A model generated the notes under the pieces. That model was not told the origin of the DNA and made no database searches. It worked only from the letters and a program-made list of their open reading frames with translations. A stretch of DNA of 64,000 nt from an uncultured Eubacterium sp. (GTDB lineage Bacteria; Bacillota; Clostridia; Lachnospirales; Lachnospiraceae): NCBI GenBank assembly GCA_947089855.1, contig CAMUML010000015.1:1-64000 (forward strand), read 5' to 3'. Shown here piece after piece: positions 18,523-28,380 of the stretch (positions are counted from its first letter, which is position 1; each line of letters opens with the position of its first letter). The position numbers and the translations under genes are program-made.

Positions 18523-19503
18523 TTATTTCTTGCTATAAGTTACGATTAACAGCTCCACCGCAATCTGATCCTGGATTTTCCCTGATTTGCTGTCAGTTTC
18601 TAACTGTGCCCCTTCCGTTAACGCCTGTTTTAGCTCTTGTACAGTAAATGTCGCCGCCTGCCCTAAGGTACGTTTGACTGCAAATGGAGGGATGCCTGCT
18701 TTTGCCGCCATTGTTTTTTCATCCAAACCGGCCTGCTTCATAGATTTTAAATCCAGCAGGATACGGAACTGCCTGTTAATTAAGTACAAAATACGCATAG
18801 GCGGTTCCCGTAAAGACAGTAGGTCATAGTATAATAATAATGCCCGCCTTTGGTCGCGTTTTCCAATAGCGTTTACCATTTCAAATATTTGGTTTACTGT
18901 CTGTTGTGTGCAGACGGCGTTTATATCTGATTCTTCAATGGCTTCTTTATCCAGCGTATAGCAAAAAAGCTTTTCCAGCTCCCGATCGATATTGCCCATG
19001 TCGGTTCCGGTTTTGGAAAGGAAAACCTGCAAGGCGTGCTGGGTGACCTTTTTATTTTCCTTTTTCATCCTGCCTAAAATCCAGCGGGTCAGCAGCTGTT
19101 CGTTTTGGGTGCCAAATTCTACGGCACGGCCGTTTTTGCTTGCGGCTTTATACATTTTCCCCCGCTTGTCGACTTCTGTTTCAACAAAAACGATACAGCA
19201 TGTCTGCGGCACCTGCGGCAGGTATTTTGCAAGGTCTTCACAGCCGTTTTTAAAAAAACCGCTGTCTTCTATCAGGATCAGCCTGTGTTCAGCAAAAAAA
19301 GGCATGGTTTCGGCTGCGTCGATTACTGCAAGCGGGTTTATGCTGCGGCCTTCATAATAGGTAACGTTCATCGTATCGCCTGGTGCAGACAGTGCTTGTT
19401 TTAATTTGTTTTTGTACTGCTGTTTTAAATAGGCTTCTTCCCCATAGAGCAGGTATACGCTTTTGAATTGTTTGTTTTTAATATCTTCGTCTATTGTCCT
19501 CAT
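18523..19503 (-). CDS. holA: DNA polymerase III, delta subunit
   Basis: A 326-aa clamp-loader subunit that opens the beta clamp. It begins MRTIDEDIKNKQFKSVYLLYGEEAYL, typical of Firmicutes HolA, with further AAA-like domains (GCEDLAKYLPQVPQTCCIVFVE, KTGTDMGNIDRELEKL). The frame stays open upstream to 19737, but that would translate across repeat R2, so ATG 19503 is taken even though no clear ribosome site precedes it. holA near comEC and rpsT is the conserved order; here two extra genes and R2 separate holA from comEC. Confidence 0.92.
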   Translation of the reverse strand: MRTIDEDIKNKQFKSVYLLYGEEAYLKQQYKNKLKQALSAPGDTMNVTYYEGRSINPLAVIDAAETMPFFAEHRLILIEDSGFFKNGCEDLAKYLPQVPQTCCIVFVETEVDKRGKMYKAASKNGRAVEFGTQNEQLLTRWILGRMKKENKKVTQHALQVFLSKTGTDMGNIDRELEKLFCYTLDKEAIEESDINAVCTQQTVNQIFEMVNAIGKRDQRRALLLYYDLLSLREPPMRILYLINRQFRILLDLKSMKQAGLDEKTMAAKAGIPPFAVKRTLGQAATFTVQELKQALTEGAQLETDSKSGKIQDQIAVELLIVTYSKK

Positions 19504-19587
19504 GTGGAAAATTATATGCCTGCATTTGGTTTTTGTCAATTGCCTTCTAATCAGGCAGGCGGTAAATTGGTTACAATTCACGGGCCA

Positions 19588-19712
19588 GGAATGCGCATAA
19601 ACTGCGCATTCCGTGAGAATATGATTCAGGAGTGAGGGGCGGTTTTGCGGAGCAAACTTCCAATATCGCCCCGAATGGTTACTATGAGCGGCCCCCAGGC
19701 CGTGAATAGTTA
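19588..19712 (+). repeat. Three-hairpin repeat module, copy R2
   Basis: 19613-19710 repeats 1-98 with a handful of changes, including the Ile-Gln-Glu-stop codons with no gene attached. The outer stem of its second hairpin is complete here (GGGGCG/CGCCCC). An extra hairpin, GGAATGCGCA/TGCGCATTCC, precedes it at 19588-19612. It lies between holA and the perR promoter. Confidence 0.8.
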
Positions 19713-19741
19713 TCCTATAAGCTTTAAACGGAAACAATGTA

Positions 19742-19783
19742 TTGACAAATATTTGGAAAGTGCTAAAATTATAATTGTTCTAA
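19742..19783 (+). promoter_or_regulatory. perR promoter with PerR box
   Basis: TTGACA (19742-19747), a 16-bp spacer and TAAAAT (19764-19769). TTATAATTGTTCTAA at 19769-19783 matches the PerR box TTATAATNATTATAA at all but two positions. This position fits autorepression. Confidence 0.75.
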
Positions 19784-19816
19784 TTTCTATTTTAATCTAG
19801 CAGACAAGGAGATTAT

Positions 19817-20194
19817 ATGACGAAAAATGCCGAAAATATTTTAAATATTATTAACAGCCCCTCTACCCCTTCCCACTTAACAGCCGAACAGATTTACCTT
19901 ATCTTAAAGGAGCAGAACCAAAAAACTGCGCTGGCTACGGTATATAATAATTTATCATTGCTATACAATCAAGGGCTGATTAGGAAAATGTCTGTGGAAG
20001 GGTATCCGGACCGTTACGACAATATAAAACGGCATGACCATTTAGTCTGCAAAAAATGCGGTAAAATGTCAGATATTGCATTAGATGACTTTACCGGACA
20101 GATTCAAAAACAAATTGGCATACCAATTATCTCCTATGATTTAAAAGTAAACTATATTTGCGATGAATGCTTAAAAAGTAACATACCTGGGTAA
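19817..20194 (+). CDS. perR: Peroxide-responsive repressor PerR (Fur family)
   Basis: A 125-aa Fur-family regulator. The five regulatory-metal ligands of Bacillus PerR all have counterparts: His in SHLTAEQIY, Asp in RYD, the two His of HDH, and Asp (not the Fur Glu) in CGKMSD. The structural zinc site is CKKC plus CDEC. The N-terminus is some 15 residues shorter than usual. With the PerR box upstream, peroxide-sensing autoregulation is likely. The next gene, a CZB chemoreceptor, starts 58 bp on and is probably read through from the same promoter. Confidence 0.85.
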   Translation: MTKNAENILNIINSPSTPSHLTAEQIYLILKEQNQKTALATVYNNLSLLYNQGLIRKMSVEGYPDRYDNIKRHDHLVCKKCGKMSDIALDDFTGQIQKQIGIPIISYDLKVNYICDECLKSNIPG

Positions 20195-20252
20195 TTTTAA
20201 ACGATAAACTTGCATCGCCTAATTTTTAGGTATACGATTGAAAGGGCTAAAC

Positions 20253-21689
20253 ATGATGAAGTTAGTAAAAAAAAGCACAAACAACGCCATCGAATCCATC
20301 TCCAGGCTTGCCGATATGGAGTACAAGCCAGCCAATGGGCAATTGAACAATATCCACCAGCGCCTGATGGGCGGAAGGAAAAATTTTGAACAGGCAGTAA
20401 CCAAGACGATGGATGCGGTGATTGCTATGAGTTCGATGGATCTGACATTAGAAAGCAATGTTGAGACTGTTGCACAGATCAACAGCTCCATTTCTTCTGC
20501 GGTCAATACGATCAGCGAATCGTCATCATCTACCGCTGACATTGCTTCGGAAGTATCCAAAGCGCATGAAAACCTGACTGCGGCAATCATTGAAGTTTCT
20601 GATGAATCTGCCAATATAATGGATGAGATCCACCATTGTGAAACAGAACTGACTTCTATTACACAGATGTCTTCTTCTGCAATTACTACGGCTTCGGAAA
20701 TGAAAGCAGATATTCATGGGCTGCTTGCTATTATCCAGCAGATTAATGAAGCCATCGGGGCAATCAGCTCTATTTCTTCCCAAACCAACCTTTTGGCCTT
20801 AAATGCCTCGATTGAAGCTGCCCGCGCTGGAGAAGCAGGAAAAGGGTTTGCGGTTGTTGCAGAAGAAATCCGTAATCTTGCCGATGAAACCAAAGCTTTA
20901 ACTGCCAGTATGGGAAACTCCTTAGGCAGTATCCAGGAAGCCTCCCATAAAAGCGTCCAAAGCGTAGAAACTACGGTCGACCATTTGACAAAAATTAATG
21001 ATAATATACAAAATGTCTGGAAGATCACTGGCAATAACCGCACCAGTATGGTACATATTACAGACTCCGTTTCTTCTTTGGCAGCGGTCAGCGAAGAAAT
21101 CAGCAGCTCTATGAGTGAACTGGATAACCAGATGCAGTATGTTAACAAGCAGTGCCAGACGTTAAATCAAGATGTAGAATCTTTGTCTATTTCCAGCAAT
21201 TCTATTGCAGAACTTGTAGAACCGTTCAAAAACATTGAAAAAAATTTGGATGAATCAATCAAGATCATGGGTGATATGACGCACGATGCTTTTTATATGC
21301 TGGATAACCAAATCATTTTAAATTGCCTAAACAGCGCTATTACTGCGCACCAAAACTGGATGGAGGCTTTAAAAGAAATCGCACAGTCCGGCAAATTAAA
21401 AGTGCTGCAGACCGACTACAAAAAATGTGGGCTGGGCCATTTCTATTATGCGTTTAAACCATTAAACCCGTCTGTTGCAAAAATCTGGAACAACCTGGAT
21501 GGAAAACACCAAACGTTCCACTCATATGGGACAAAGATGATCGCGGCTGTCCGTGCCGGGCATACCGATAAGCTGCAGCAGATTTATGAACAGGCAAACG
21601 CATGCTCCAACGAATTGATCGCGGACTTCCGTATGCTGATCCAAACGATTGAGGAATTAACCAAAAAACAGGTCCGTATTTTTGAGTAG
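20253..21689 (+). CDS. Soluble methyl-accepting chemotaxis protein with CZB domain
   Basis: A 478-aa chemoreceptor with no membrane segment. The signalling tip [18 protein letters not shown] (about 188-205) is intact. The C-terminal part (about 350-430) matches a chemoreceptor zinc-binding (CZB) domain: His in ITAHQNW, Cys in [10 protein letters not shown], and two His in GKHQTFH. Known CZB receptors respond to zinc or to oxidants such as hypochlorous acid through the Zn-Cys site. ATG 20253 has GAAAGGG six bases upstream; the TTG at 20238 precedes that site. It converges on comEC with 4 bp between stops. Pairing with perR suggests oxidant sensing. Confidence 0.85.
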   Translation: MMKLVKKSTNNAIESISRLADMEYKPANGQLNNIHQRLMGGRKNFEQAVTKTMDAVIAMSSMDLTLESNVETVAQINSSISSAVNTISESSSSTADIASEVSKAHENLTAAIIEVSDESANIMDEIHHCETELTSITQMSSSAITTASEMKADIHGLLAIIQQINEAIGAISSISSQTNLLALNASIEAARAGEAGKGFAVVAEEIRNLADETKALTASMGNSLGSIQEASHKSVQSVETTVDHLTKINDNIQNVWKITGNNRTSMVHITDSVSSLAAVSEEISSSMSELDNQMQYVNKQCQTLNQDVESLSISSNSIAELVEPFKNIEKNLDESIKIMGDMTHDAFYMLDNQIILNCLNSAITAHQNWMEALKEIAQSGKLKVLQTDYKKCGLGHFYYAFKPLNPSVAKIWNNLDGKHQTFHSYGTKMIAAVRAGHTDKLQQIYEQANACSNELIADFRMLIQTIEELTKKQVRIFE

Positions 21690-21693
21690 CCCC

Positions 21694-24177
21694 TTATCTG
21701 CTTAGAAACCCTTGTATGTTTACCGCCCCTGAATGCCAATGCACCCGTATCCGGCCTTCTTGCATGGTATAATGTACCTGTTGGCTGTTTTCCTCCATAT
21801 TGCGGACGGCGTCTTTGCCTGGATGCCCATAGTCGTTTTCCTGTGCGCAGGAAACTACGCATACAAGCGGGTTTAATTTTTTTATGACCTCTATGGAATT
21901 GGAATAATTGGAACCATGATGTGCTGCCTTATACAATGCTGTAAACCCTTCAACATTTGGATAAGGCAGCTCTATTTTTTCTTCTTCTTGCTTAGAAATA
22001 TCACCTGGAAAAAATCCACGGAAGCCTTCTTCTTCATACAGCAAAACCAGGCTTCGGGAATTCCGGTCATTGCCTGTTTGGCCAGATTCCGGCCCAAGGC
22101 AGGTAAAACGTGCCTTTTCGGTACACAATACATCCCCTTTTTCCAAAAAGGCAGTTTCTACCTGCCTATTTGAGAGGCTACGTGCCAACGCTTCAAATGC
22201 CCCGTCACGCAGTACCCCTTGTGCAAATACAACTTTCCTGACCGTAAAGCCGCTTTCCAAAAGCTCCCACAGCCCGCTGGTATGGTCTTTGTCCAGATGC
22301 GAAACAAACCAGCAGTCAATGGCGGATACCCCTTGGGACCTTAAAAACGGCGCAATCCGGTAAACCCCCACACTGCTGACGTCGCTGCTCCCGCCATCGA
22401 TCAATACATGCATCCCATCGCCTGTCCGGATGTAAATCCCATCCCCCTGCCCTACATCCAGGATCGATACCTCTGCATGCTTTGGCAGGCGCAGGAACAG
22501 CAATGCTAGGGAAACCATGCAGCCAGCTATAGCAGCCCTTTTTTGTTTTTTCCGAAGCTCACCCGGCATGTCAGACGGGCTTTTGCTGCGCATCCAGGCC
22601 ATGTACCCTGCCCGGATACAGACCCCCAAACTGAGCGCATATCCAGCCATCTGCCATGCGTGTGGCTTTCCAATCGTGTAAACTGCCCCTGGAAGCTTTA
22701 AAAACAATTCCCCTGCCTTGGAAAAATATGTAAGCAGAAGGGAACAGGCGCCAAGGAGCCCTTTTGATAAATATGCCACAATGCTGCTGGCCGTACCCAG
22801 TACCCCTGCTGCAGCAATTCCATTACAAGCACCGATGCTGCTTAGGGCGCCTAAAACCCCTCCCGCCAGCCCCGCAGCCAGCACCAGTGCCATAAATGGC
22901 AATACCAAAAGGTTCAGCAGCATAGCATAGGCAGGCAGCTCAAAATAATACCATGCTGTAAGCGGCAGCGTCAGTACCTGTATTCCAAAACTAGTTATCA
23001 TAGCTTCTGACAGACGCAGCCGTGGGCGGAAGATCTGGCAAAGCCCTTTTCCAAATAAAACGCCTGCAACGGCAGCAAAAGAAAACTGGAACCCAGCCAA
23101 AAACAAAGCCCGTGGGTTTCCTGCCAAAATGAATGCCGCTGCAGCCGCCAATCCGTTTACACTGTCATATGCCCTACCGCAGCACACTGCGCCAAGGTAA
23201 ATGCCAAACATGGCCACGGCACGTACGGTAGAAACCCCCATACCAGCCATAAGGGAAAACAACACCAGCAGGGACATAGAAAAGGCTGCCGCTACGATAT
23301 TAGGAAGGCCCGTTTTGCGCAGCAGCCCAAAAACAGCTGCGCCGAGTATTGAAATATGTAGGCCGGATATGGCCAGGATATGCGCAATCCCGCTACGCTG
23401 GTATAAATCCTTGGTTTCCTGCAAAAGCATTGCTTTCTCACCAAGCAGCATCGCACCCAGCGCCCCTGCCGTATCCTGCTCCATCCCTTGGCGGTATACC
23501 TGTGCCAGCTTTTGCTGAAGGCGGTACAAGGATTCCCTTAACCTGTCCGTTTGCCCGTCTGCCGTCCGGTAGGTACCATCCTGGGTGTAAAACCGGAAGG
23601 AATAGCCTTGGTTCTGATAATAGGCGCGTTCGTCAAAATTTCCGTCATTGCGCGCTGTGCTGAATAATTTTATTTTTCCTGAAACAACAATGGTATTTCC
23701 AATGACCGGCTCTATGCCGTTAAGATTTCCGGAAACGATTACATCCCCGCATGGGCGGATGCCCTGGGGCGTTTTAAGATAACTGTCCGTTAGATAGACT
23801 GTCCACTGGACTATCGTTTGACCTGCAAAATTTTGCATTTCTTTGCTTTTCTTATTGGTTACCTGACCTTGTATGGCTGCTTTTTGCCCGTCTGTAATGC
23901 CTGCCAGCCGCCAGCTGGCCTCACTGGATACTACATACATGCGCGCTGCCCCGCTGAACGCTGCAGCAAATAACAGTGTGGCATGCTTCAGGCGCTTTTT
24001 TAAAGAAGGCTGCTGGTACACCCACAGTACAAACGCTGCAAATGCAGCCGCAGCCGCTATGGCTGCTATCCATAGCCCAAGCGTGCCTATGCCCTCTTTC
24101 CATAGGAAAGCGCCTTTCACAGCCAAAATCCCGCAGGCAAACAAAAGCACCATCTGGCAGGGATACCTGCGTACCAC
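21694..24177 (-). CDS. comEC: ComEC/Rec2 DNA-uptake channel protein
   Basis: An 827-aa membrane protein that passes single-stranded DNA into the cytoplasm. N-terminal membrane helices and an OB-like DUF4131 region come first, then the Competence domain (about 225-490, with IAHILAISGLHISIL), then a metallo-beta-lactamase domain (about 560-800: DVGQGDGIYI, SHLDKDHTSG, AAHHGSNYSNS). All three parts are present, so the gene looks intact. The GTG start directly follows the gerM stop and is served by GAGGAGGGG, indicating translational coupling. Confidence 0.92.
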   Translation of the reverse strand: MVRRYPCQMVLLFACGILAVKGAFLWKEGIGTLGLWIAAIAAAAAFAAFVLWVYQQPSLKKRLKHATLLFAAAFSGAARMYVVSSEASWRLAGITDGQKAAIQGQVTNKKSKEMQNFAGQTIVQWTVYLTDSYLKTPQGIRPCGDVIVSGNLNGIEPVIGNTIVVSGKIKLFSTARNDGNFDERAYYQNQGYSFRFYTQDGTYRTADGQTDRLRESLYRLQQKLAQVYRQGMEQDTAGALGAMLLGEKAMLLQETKDLYQRSGIAHILAISGLHISILGAAVFGLLRKTGLPNIVAAAFSMSLLVLFSLMAGMGVSTVRAVAMFGIYLGAVCCGRAYDSVNGLAAAAAFILAGNPRALFLAGFQFSFAAVAGVLFGKGLCQIFRPRLRLSEAMITSFGIQVLTLPLTAWYYFELPAYAMLLNLLVLPFMALVLAAGLAGGVLGALSSIGACNGIAAAGVLGTASSIVAYLSKGLLGACSLLLTYFSKAGELFLKLPGAVYTIGKPHAWQMAGYALSLGVCIRAGYMAWMRSKSPSDMPGELRKKQKRAAIAGCMVSLALLFLRLPKHAEVSILDVGQGDGIYIRTGDGMHVLIDGGSSDVSSVGVYRIAPFLRSQGVSAIDCWFVSHLDKDHTSGLWELLESGFTVRKVVFAQGVLRDGAFEALARSLSNRQVETAFLEKGDVLCTEKARFTCLGPESGQTGNDRNSRSLVLLYEEEGFRGFFPGDISKQEEEKIELPYPNVEGFTALYKAAHHGSNYSNSIEVIKKLNPLVCVVSCAQENDYGHPGKDAVRNMEENSQQVHYTMQEGRIRVHWHSGAVNIQGFLSR

Positions 24178-25146
24178 CTATTTCCCCTCCTCTTCCACAT
24201 CTTTTACCACAACCGGTTTTGCATCGGTAACGCCGACATAGCTGTAATCTGGCACATACATTTCGGAGAGTTCAAACGTTTCCCGGTATTTGCCACTGGT
24301 GTCCCCGTTGACCGAAATCTGGACCCTTGAAATATTGCCAAGCGAAGCCAGGGAGTTTACAATGGAGTATATTACGACTGGTTCCTGCACTTCATAGTTG
24401 TGGTTTTTAAAATGTTCGTCTAAGTTTACATAACAAGACCCATCTGCTACAGCAACATTAATAAGCTTTGTCTCATCCGGAATGGATTTGCGTGCCCCTG
24501 CGGTCTTTGGCCCATGAATTAGATGCTCCATCACTAATTTTTCCATTGAAATGTTGCTGTTGTAGAACACTTCCTGTGTTTCTTTTACAAGGCCGTCCCC
24601 TGCTTCGTTTGCAAAATACAAGTCAATCGCCGCATGCTGAAACGAATTAATTTGTTCGCCTGGATTTTCTACAAAGGAATCAATGGTCATTTTGCCGACA
24701 ATCTGGCCTGCACTGTCTGCCAGCGGTTCTCCAACCACAAAAAAGCAAACGCTTTCAATGCCCTCTATCTGCGTCATGGTACGTACGACTGCCAAACGGC
24801 ACAGAATCTCCGCAATCGGGTCTAATTTGTTATAATCGTCGGTAAAATTAATATTTAAACAGTCCTGTTCCACTTCCCAGGACTGGACGCTAACGCCTTC
24901 TGGGATTGCTTTTACATATTCCACAGTATCGGTGTCTGTTGCAAGCTGGTCTAAAAATTCCTGAATCAACTCATCCACTGCTTCATTGTGCGGTTCATAC
25001 CCAGCCTGCACGGTCTGCGTCTGTTCGCTGTCCACATAGCTGATATAATAATCATATTGTTTTTGTTTGGAACCGCATCCGTGAAGGAAGCTTGTGGCTG
25101 CTGCCAACAAAACAAGCCCCGCCAGAGTGCGCAATAATCGATCCAT
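24178..25146 (-). CDS. GerM-domain lipoprotein
   Basis: About 322 residues. Signal peptide with lipobox FLHGC, then two GerM (germane) repeats (roughly 65-165 and 195-310), each with the pattern of a strand, an NFTDDYN- or NLDEHF-type motif and a helix. GerM in Bacillus sits in the spore membrane region and interacts with the SpoIIIA-SpoIIQ assembly; a spore or cell-envelope role is likely here. ATG 25146 is preferred (GGAAGGGGG upstream and the signal peptide begins there). It lies 49 bp after the kinase gene and abuts comEC. Confidence 0.82.
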   Translation of the reverse strand: MDRLLRTLAGLVLLAAATSFLHGCGSKQKQYDYYISYVDSEQTQTVQAGYEPHNEAVDELIQEFLDQLATDTDTVEYVKAIPEGVSVQSWEVEQDCLNINFTDDYNKLDPIAEILCRLAVVRTMTQIEGIESVCFFVVGEPLADSAGQIVGKMTIDSFVENPGEQINSFQHAAIDLYFANEAGDGLVKETQEVFYNSNISMEKLVMEHLIHGPKTAGARKSIPDETKLINVAVADGSCYVNLDEHFKNHNYEVQEPVVIYSIVNSLASLGNISRVQISVNGDTSGKYRETFELSEMYVPDYSYVGVTDAKPVVVKDVEEEGK

Positions 25147-25195
25147 CCTGCCTGCCCCCTTCCTTGTACACACCCCTTGCTTTACAGGGGACCTT

Positions 25196-26629
25196 TTATC
25201 CGGCAATATAATTCAACGGGATCCGCACATTAAAAATCGTCCCTTCCCCTTCCGTACTAAATGCCTTTATTGCACCGCGGTGCATCAAAATAATGCTCCT
25301 CGTAATCGAAAGGCCCAGGCCCGTCCCATCAATTTCCTTAGAATGCGACTTATCTACCCGGTAAAACCGTTCAAAGATACGGTCCAGCGACCCCTCCGGG
25401 ATACCCGCGCCGTTATCTTCCACTTTAATGTAGAAAAACTGGTGGTCTGCATTCAGCGACACATGGACCCATCCATTTTCTGAATTATATTTAATGCCGT
25501 TTTCCACGAGATTCGAAATAGCAAGGGTAAGTTTCACTTCATCTACCTCTGCCGTTACCGGGCGGAAGCTTTCTAGTACCAGCTCCACATGTTGCTTTTC
25601 TGCGATCGGGCGCAGACGTTTTAAGATCAGCTCCAGCAGGTCATTTATATTTAAAGGGGCGATATTAAGGCTATCTGCCGTTTTATCCATTTTTATCAAT
25701 GTAAGCAGATCTGTAATGATCTTATTTTCACGGTCAATCTCATTTGTAATGTCCTGCATAAATTCCTTATACAGTTCCAGCGGTGCATTTTCCTGCATAT
25801 TCAAAGAATCGGCCAGCACCTTCATAGACGTTAACGGCGTCTTAAGCTCATGGGATACATTAGAAACAAATTCCTGCCTGGAATCATCCAGCACTTTCAT
25901 ACGTGCCAGCAGTTCATTGGTGCGTTCACAGATAAGCTCCGTTTCAGAATAAGAATGGATCATCAGCTCGTCTTCGCCATATCCAGCCTCAATCTCATCA
26001 ATAGACTTGGATAGCCTGATAAATGGCTGCGCCAGGTGCGATGCAATCAGCACTGCAAGTACGATACAAACAAACCCTGCCGTTAACAGCACGCTAAAAC
26101 CGATCTGTGTCAGATACGCGATATGCGTCTGCGTAACATCTGTAGACACACTTACCAGCATGACACCCGTTACTTCATTCCCATGTGGCGGGCGGACCGG
26201 GACGGCAATCTCAATAAACCCATTGACGGGGTCATATTTTGTCACATCCTCGCCTTGTATACACTTTACCACTTCTTCGGATATAATGATCTTGCCGCCG
26301 TCAATATCATACGTATCCTTATGGATCCGGAACGTCGGGTCGATCACAAGGATCCTTCCATCATAAATATTGGACAGCTGTTCAAACTGTTTATTGACCA
26401 CTTCAATGGTATTGTCATCCAGATAATGGTAAGCCGCGATCTGGTCTGCCAAAATTTTCGACTGTGACAATATGTCTACCATCCTAACATCGATCGCACG
26501 CTTTTCATAGCCCCGGATAACAAAAAACTGCATAACCAGCATCGGTACAAGCCCAAACAACAGCAGCACAAGCAGTAGCCGGAATTTAAGGCTTTTAAAA
26601 TAATCACGGATTTTCTTTTTCTTCTTCAC
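25196..26629 (-). CDS. Sensor histidine kinase (WalK/PhoR-like)
   Basis: A 477-aa membrane kinase. One membrane helix lies at about 17-37 and a second at about 170-190, with an extracellular sensor between; then a HAMP region and the H-box SNVSHELKTPLTSMKVLAD, followed by N, G1 and G2 boxes (NLVENGIKYNSENG, DNGAGIPEG, GTGLGLSI). No PAS domain is visible, unlike Bacillus WalK. The gene starts 12 bp after its response regulator, so they are partners. The signal is unknown; cell-envelope stress is plausible from family and from the adjacent lipoprotein. Confidence 0.88.
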   Translation of the reverse strand: MKKKKKIRDYFKSLKFRLLLVLLLFGLVPMLVMQFFVIRGYEKRAIDVRMVDILSQSKILADQIAAYHYLDDNTIEVVNKQFEQLSNIYDGRILVIDPTFRIHKDTYDIDGGKIIISEEVVKCIQGEDVTKYDPVNGFIEIAVPVRPPHGNEVTGVMLVSVSTDVTQTHIAYLTQIGFSVLLTAGFVCIVLAVLIASHLAQPFIRLSKSIDEIEAGYGEDELMIHSYSETELICERTNELLARMKVLDDSRQEFVSNVSHELKTPLTSMKVLADSLNMQENAPLELYKEFMQDITNEIDRENKIITDLLTLIKMDKTADSLNIAPLNINDLLELILKRLRPIAEKQHVELVLESFRPVTAEVDEVKLTLAISNLVENGIKYNSENGWVHVSLNADHQFFYIKVEDNGAGIPEGSLDRIFERFYRVDKSHSKEIDGTGLGLSITRSIILMHRGAIKAFSTEGEGTIFNVRIPLNYIAG

Positions 26630-26641
26630 AATGACTCCCTA

Positions 26642-27331
26642 TCAGCCATGATAATAATACCCAACGCCCCATTTGGTATGGACATACTTCGGCTCGCTTG
26701 GATTGGCTTCAATCTTTTCGCGCATCCGCCGGACATGTACATCTACGGTCCGCACATCGCCCGGATAGCCAGCACCCCAAACGAGGTTTAGCAGTTTTTC
26801 GCGGCTATAGACCTTATTCGGGTTGCGCACCAAAAGTTCCAGCAATTCAAACTCCTTGCCGGTCAGGTTCACTTCCCGTTCCAGCACGAACAGCCTGCGG
26901 CTCTCGCAGTCCAGGCGCAGGTCGCCGTCTTCGATCATATGCACACGGTCTTCCACAACCTTTTTTCGGCTGGTCCTGCGCATAATCGCTTTGATCCTGG
27001 CTTTCACTTCCAAAATATTAAACGGTTTTGTAATATAGTCGTCCGCACCGTATTCCAGCCCTAATATCTTATCCATATCATCGTCTTTGGCGGTCAGCAT
27101 AACAATTGGGACATCGGAAAATTCCCTGACCCGCTGGCATATCTCCATGCCATCGATCTTAGGCAGCATCAAATCCAGCAGGATCATATCATAGGTGCTG
27201 CTGGTCGCCTTAAGCAGCCCTTCTTCCCCGTCGTATGCACAATCCACTTCCATGCCATCCTGTTCCAAACTAAACCGGATTCCTTTTACTATCAGCTTTT
27301 CATCATCCACAACCAGAACCTTTTTTGCCAT
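26642..27331 (-). CDS. OmpR/PhoB-type response regulator
   Basis: 229 residues. The receiver domain has VVDDEKL, the phospho-acceptor in MILLDLMLPKIDG, and Lys in DYITKPF. The winged-helix domain shows LTGKEFELLELLVRNPNKVYSREKLL and RTVDVHVRRMREKIE. Overall it is close to the WalR/PhoB group. It sits between comEA (34 bp upstream) and its kinase, in a series that also contains gerM-like and comEC. Confidence 0.9.
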   Translation of the reverse strand: MAKKVLVVDDEKLIVKGIRFSLEQDGMEVDCAYDGEEGLLKATSSTYDMILLDLMLPKIDGMEICQRVREFSDVPIVMLTAKDDDMDKILGLEYGADDYITKPFNILEVKARIKAIMRRTSRKKVVEDRVHMIEDGDLRLDCESRRLFVLEREVNLTGKEFELLELLVRNPNKVYSREKLLNLVWGAGYPGDVRTVDVHVRRMREKIEANPSEPKYVHTKWGVGYYYHG

Positions 27332-27365
27332 GCGAACCTAACCTCCATTGACCTGTCCCATTTTC

Positions 27366-28118
27366 CTACCGGGCTACTGTTATTTTATCTTTGATCCTCG
27401 CATACAAGCCTTCCCCTATTCCACTTACATTTTTAATTTCCTCAATGCTGGAAAAACCGCCATTTTCGTCGCGGTATGCAAGGATAGCTGCAGCCTTTGC
27501 CTCACCAATCCCATTAAGCGCCATAAGCTGTGCGGCATCCGCCGTATTGATGTCCACTCGGCCGCCTGGTTGGCTGGCATTGCCTTGTATCTGGGCGGGG
27601 CCTTGCTGCATACCGGAGTTTTCAGCAGCACTGCCGCTTTTGCCATCCCCTGTTATGGCCCCAAGCTCCTTGTATTCATCCAATGTCAGCACTTCGATCA
27701 TATCGCCGTCCTGGATAACCCCTGCCTGGTTCACCCCTTTTTCATAAGCATCCTTTCGCATCCCACCGGCAAGCGCGATCGCCTCATATACACGGCTGCC
27801 CTGCGGCAGTTCAAAAACACCCGGATGCTTAACTGCCCCGCAGACAAATACGAAACAAGTTCCGCCCGCAGATGGCTGCGGATCCGGCGGTTCTTCGGAA
27901 GATGCCAAAGGCCCTGCGGATAACTGGCCCGCTGCGGTACTTTCCTCCGTACTTTGTGCACTGCCAGCCCCGCCTTCTTGGCCTGGCTGGGATCCGGCCC
28001 CGTCATTTACCTTTGCTTCCAGGTACATCCGGGGCTCGCCCACCTGTTTGCCACAGCCAGACAGGCCCGCTGCTACCATTAAGAAAAACATGTATGCTGT
28101 TATTTTACATTTATCCAT
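27366..28118 (-). CDS. comEA: ComEA-type DNA-binding lipoprotein
   Basis: About 250 residues. Lipobox LSGC near residue 21 replaces the usual transmembrane anchor; a Gly/Ser/Gln/Glu-rich linker follows, then an SLBB domain (CFVFVCGAVKHPGVFELP) and a C-terminal double helix-hairpin-helix (INTADAAQLMALNGIGEAKA, SGIGEGLYARIKDKI). It binds incoming DNA outside the cell and hands it to ComEC. ATG 28118 has AAGGGG seven bases upstream. Because comEC lies four genes on with small gaps, both ends of the uptake path may share a transcript with the two-component system. Confidence 0.88.
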   Translation of the reverse strand: MDKCKITAYMFFLMVAAGLSGCGKQVGEPRMYLEAKVNDGAGSQPGQEGGAGSAQSTEESTAAGQLSAGPLASSEEPPDPQPSAGGTCFVFVCGAVKHPGVFELPQGSRVYEAIALAGGMRKDAYEKGVNQAGVIQDGDMIEVLTLDEYKELGAITGDGKSGSAAENSGMQQGPAQIQGNASQPGGRVDINTADAAQLMALNGIGEAKAAAILAYRDENGGFSSIEEIKNVSGIGEGLYARIKDKITVAR

Positions 28119-28380
28119 ATGCATTCCCCTTTTCTACTATGTACGAACTCAAAAAGTAAAAAAAGGAGACCCTCAATGCCTATCATACTATTTTATCGGA
28201 ATCACGGGAGTATTTCAATAGGGTTTAGAAATATTTCAGAATTATTAGGCCTATAAAACCAGATGAAACCGGAGAATAGAAATGGGATATTCTGCCCTGG
28301 CCTGTTTTTTGAAAAGCTGATAGCGCTATTATAGCATAGTTTCTGTTGAAAAACAAGATAAATTTAATCATAAAAATGAT

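Noticed and set aside
19503..19737. Longer holA start upstream
   Set aside because: It would translate across repeat R2 and give an N-terminus unlike HolA.
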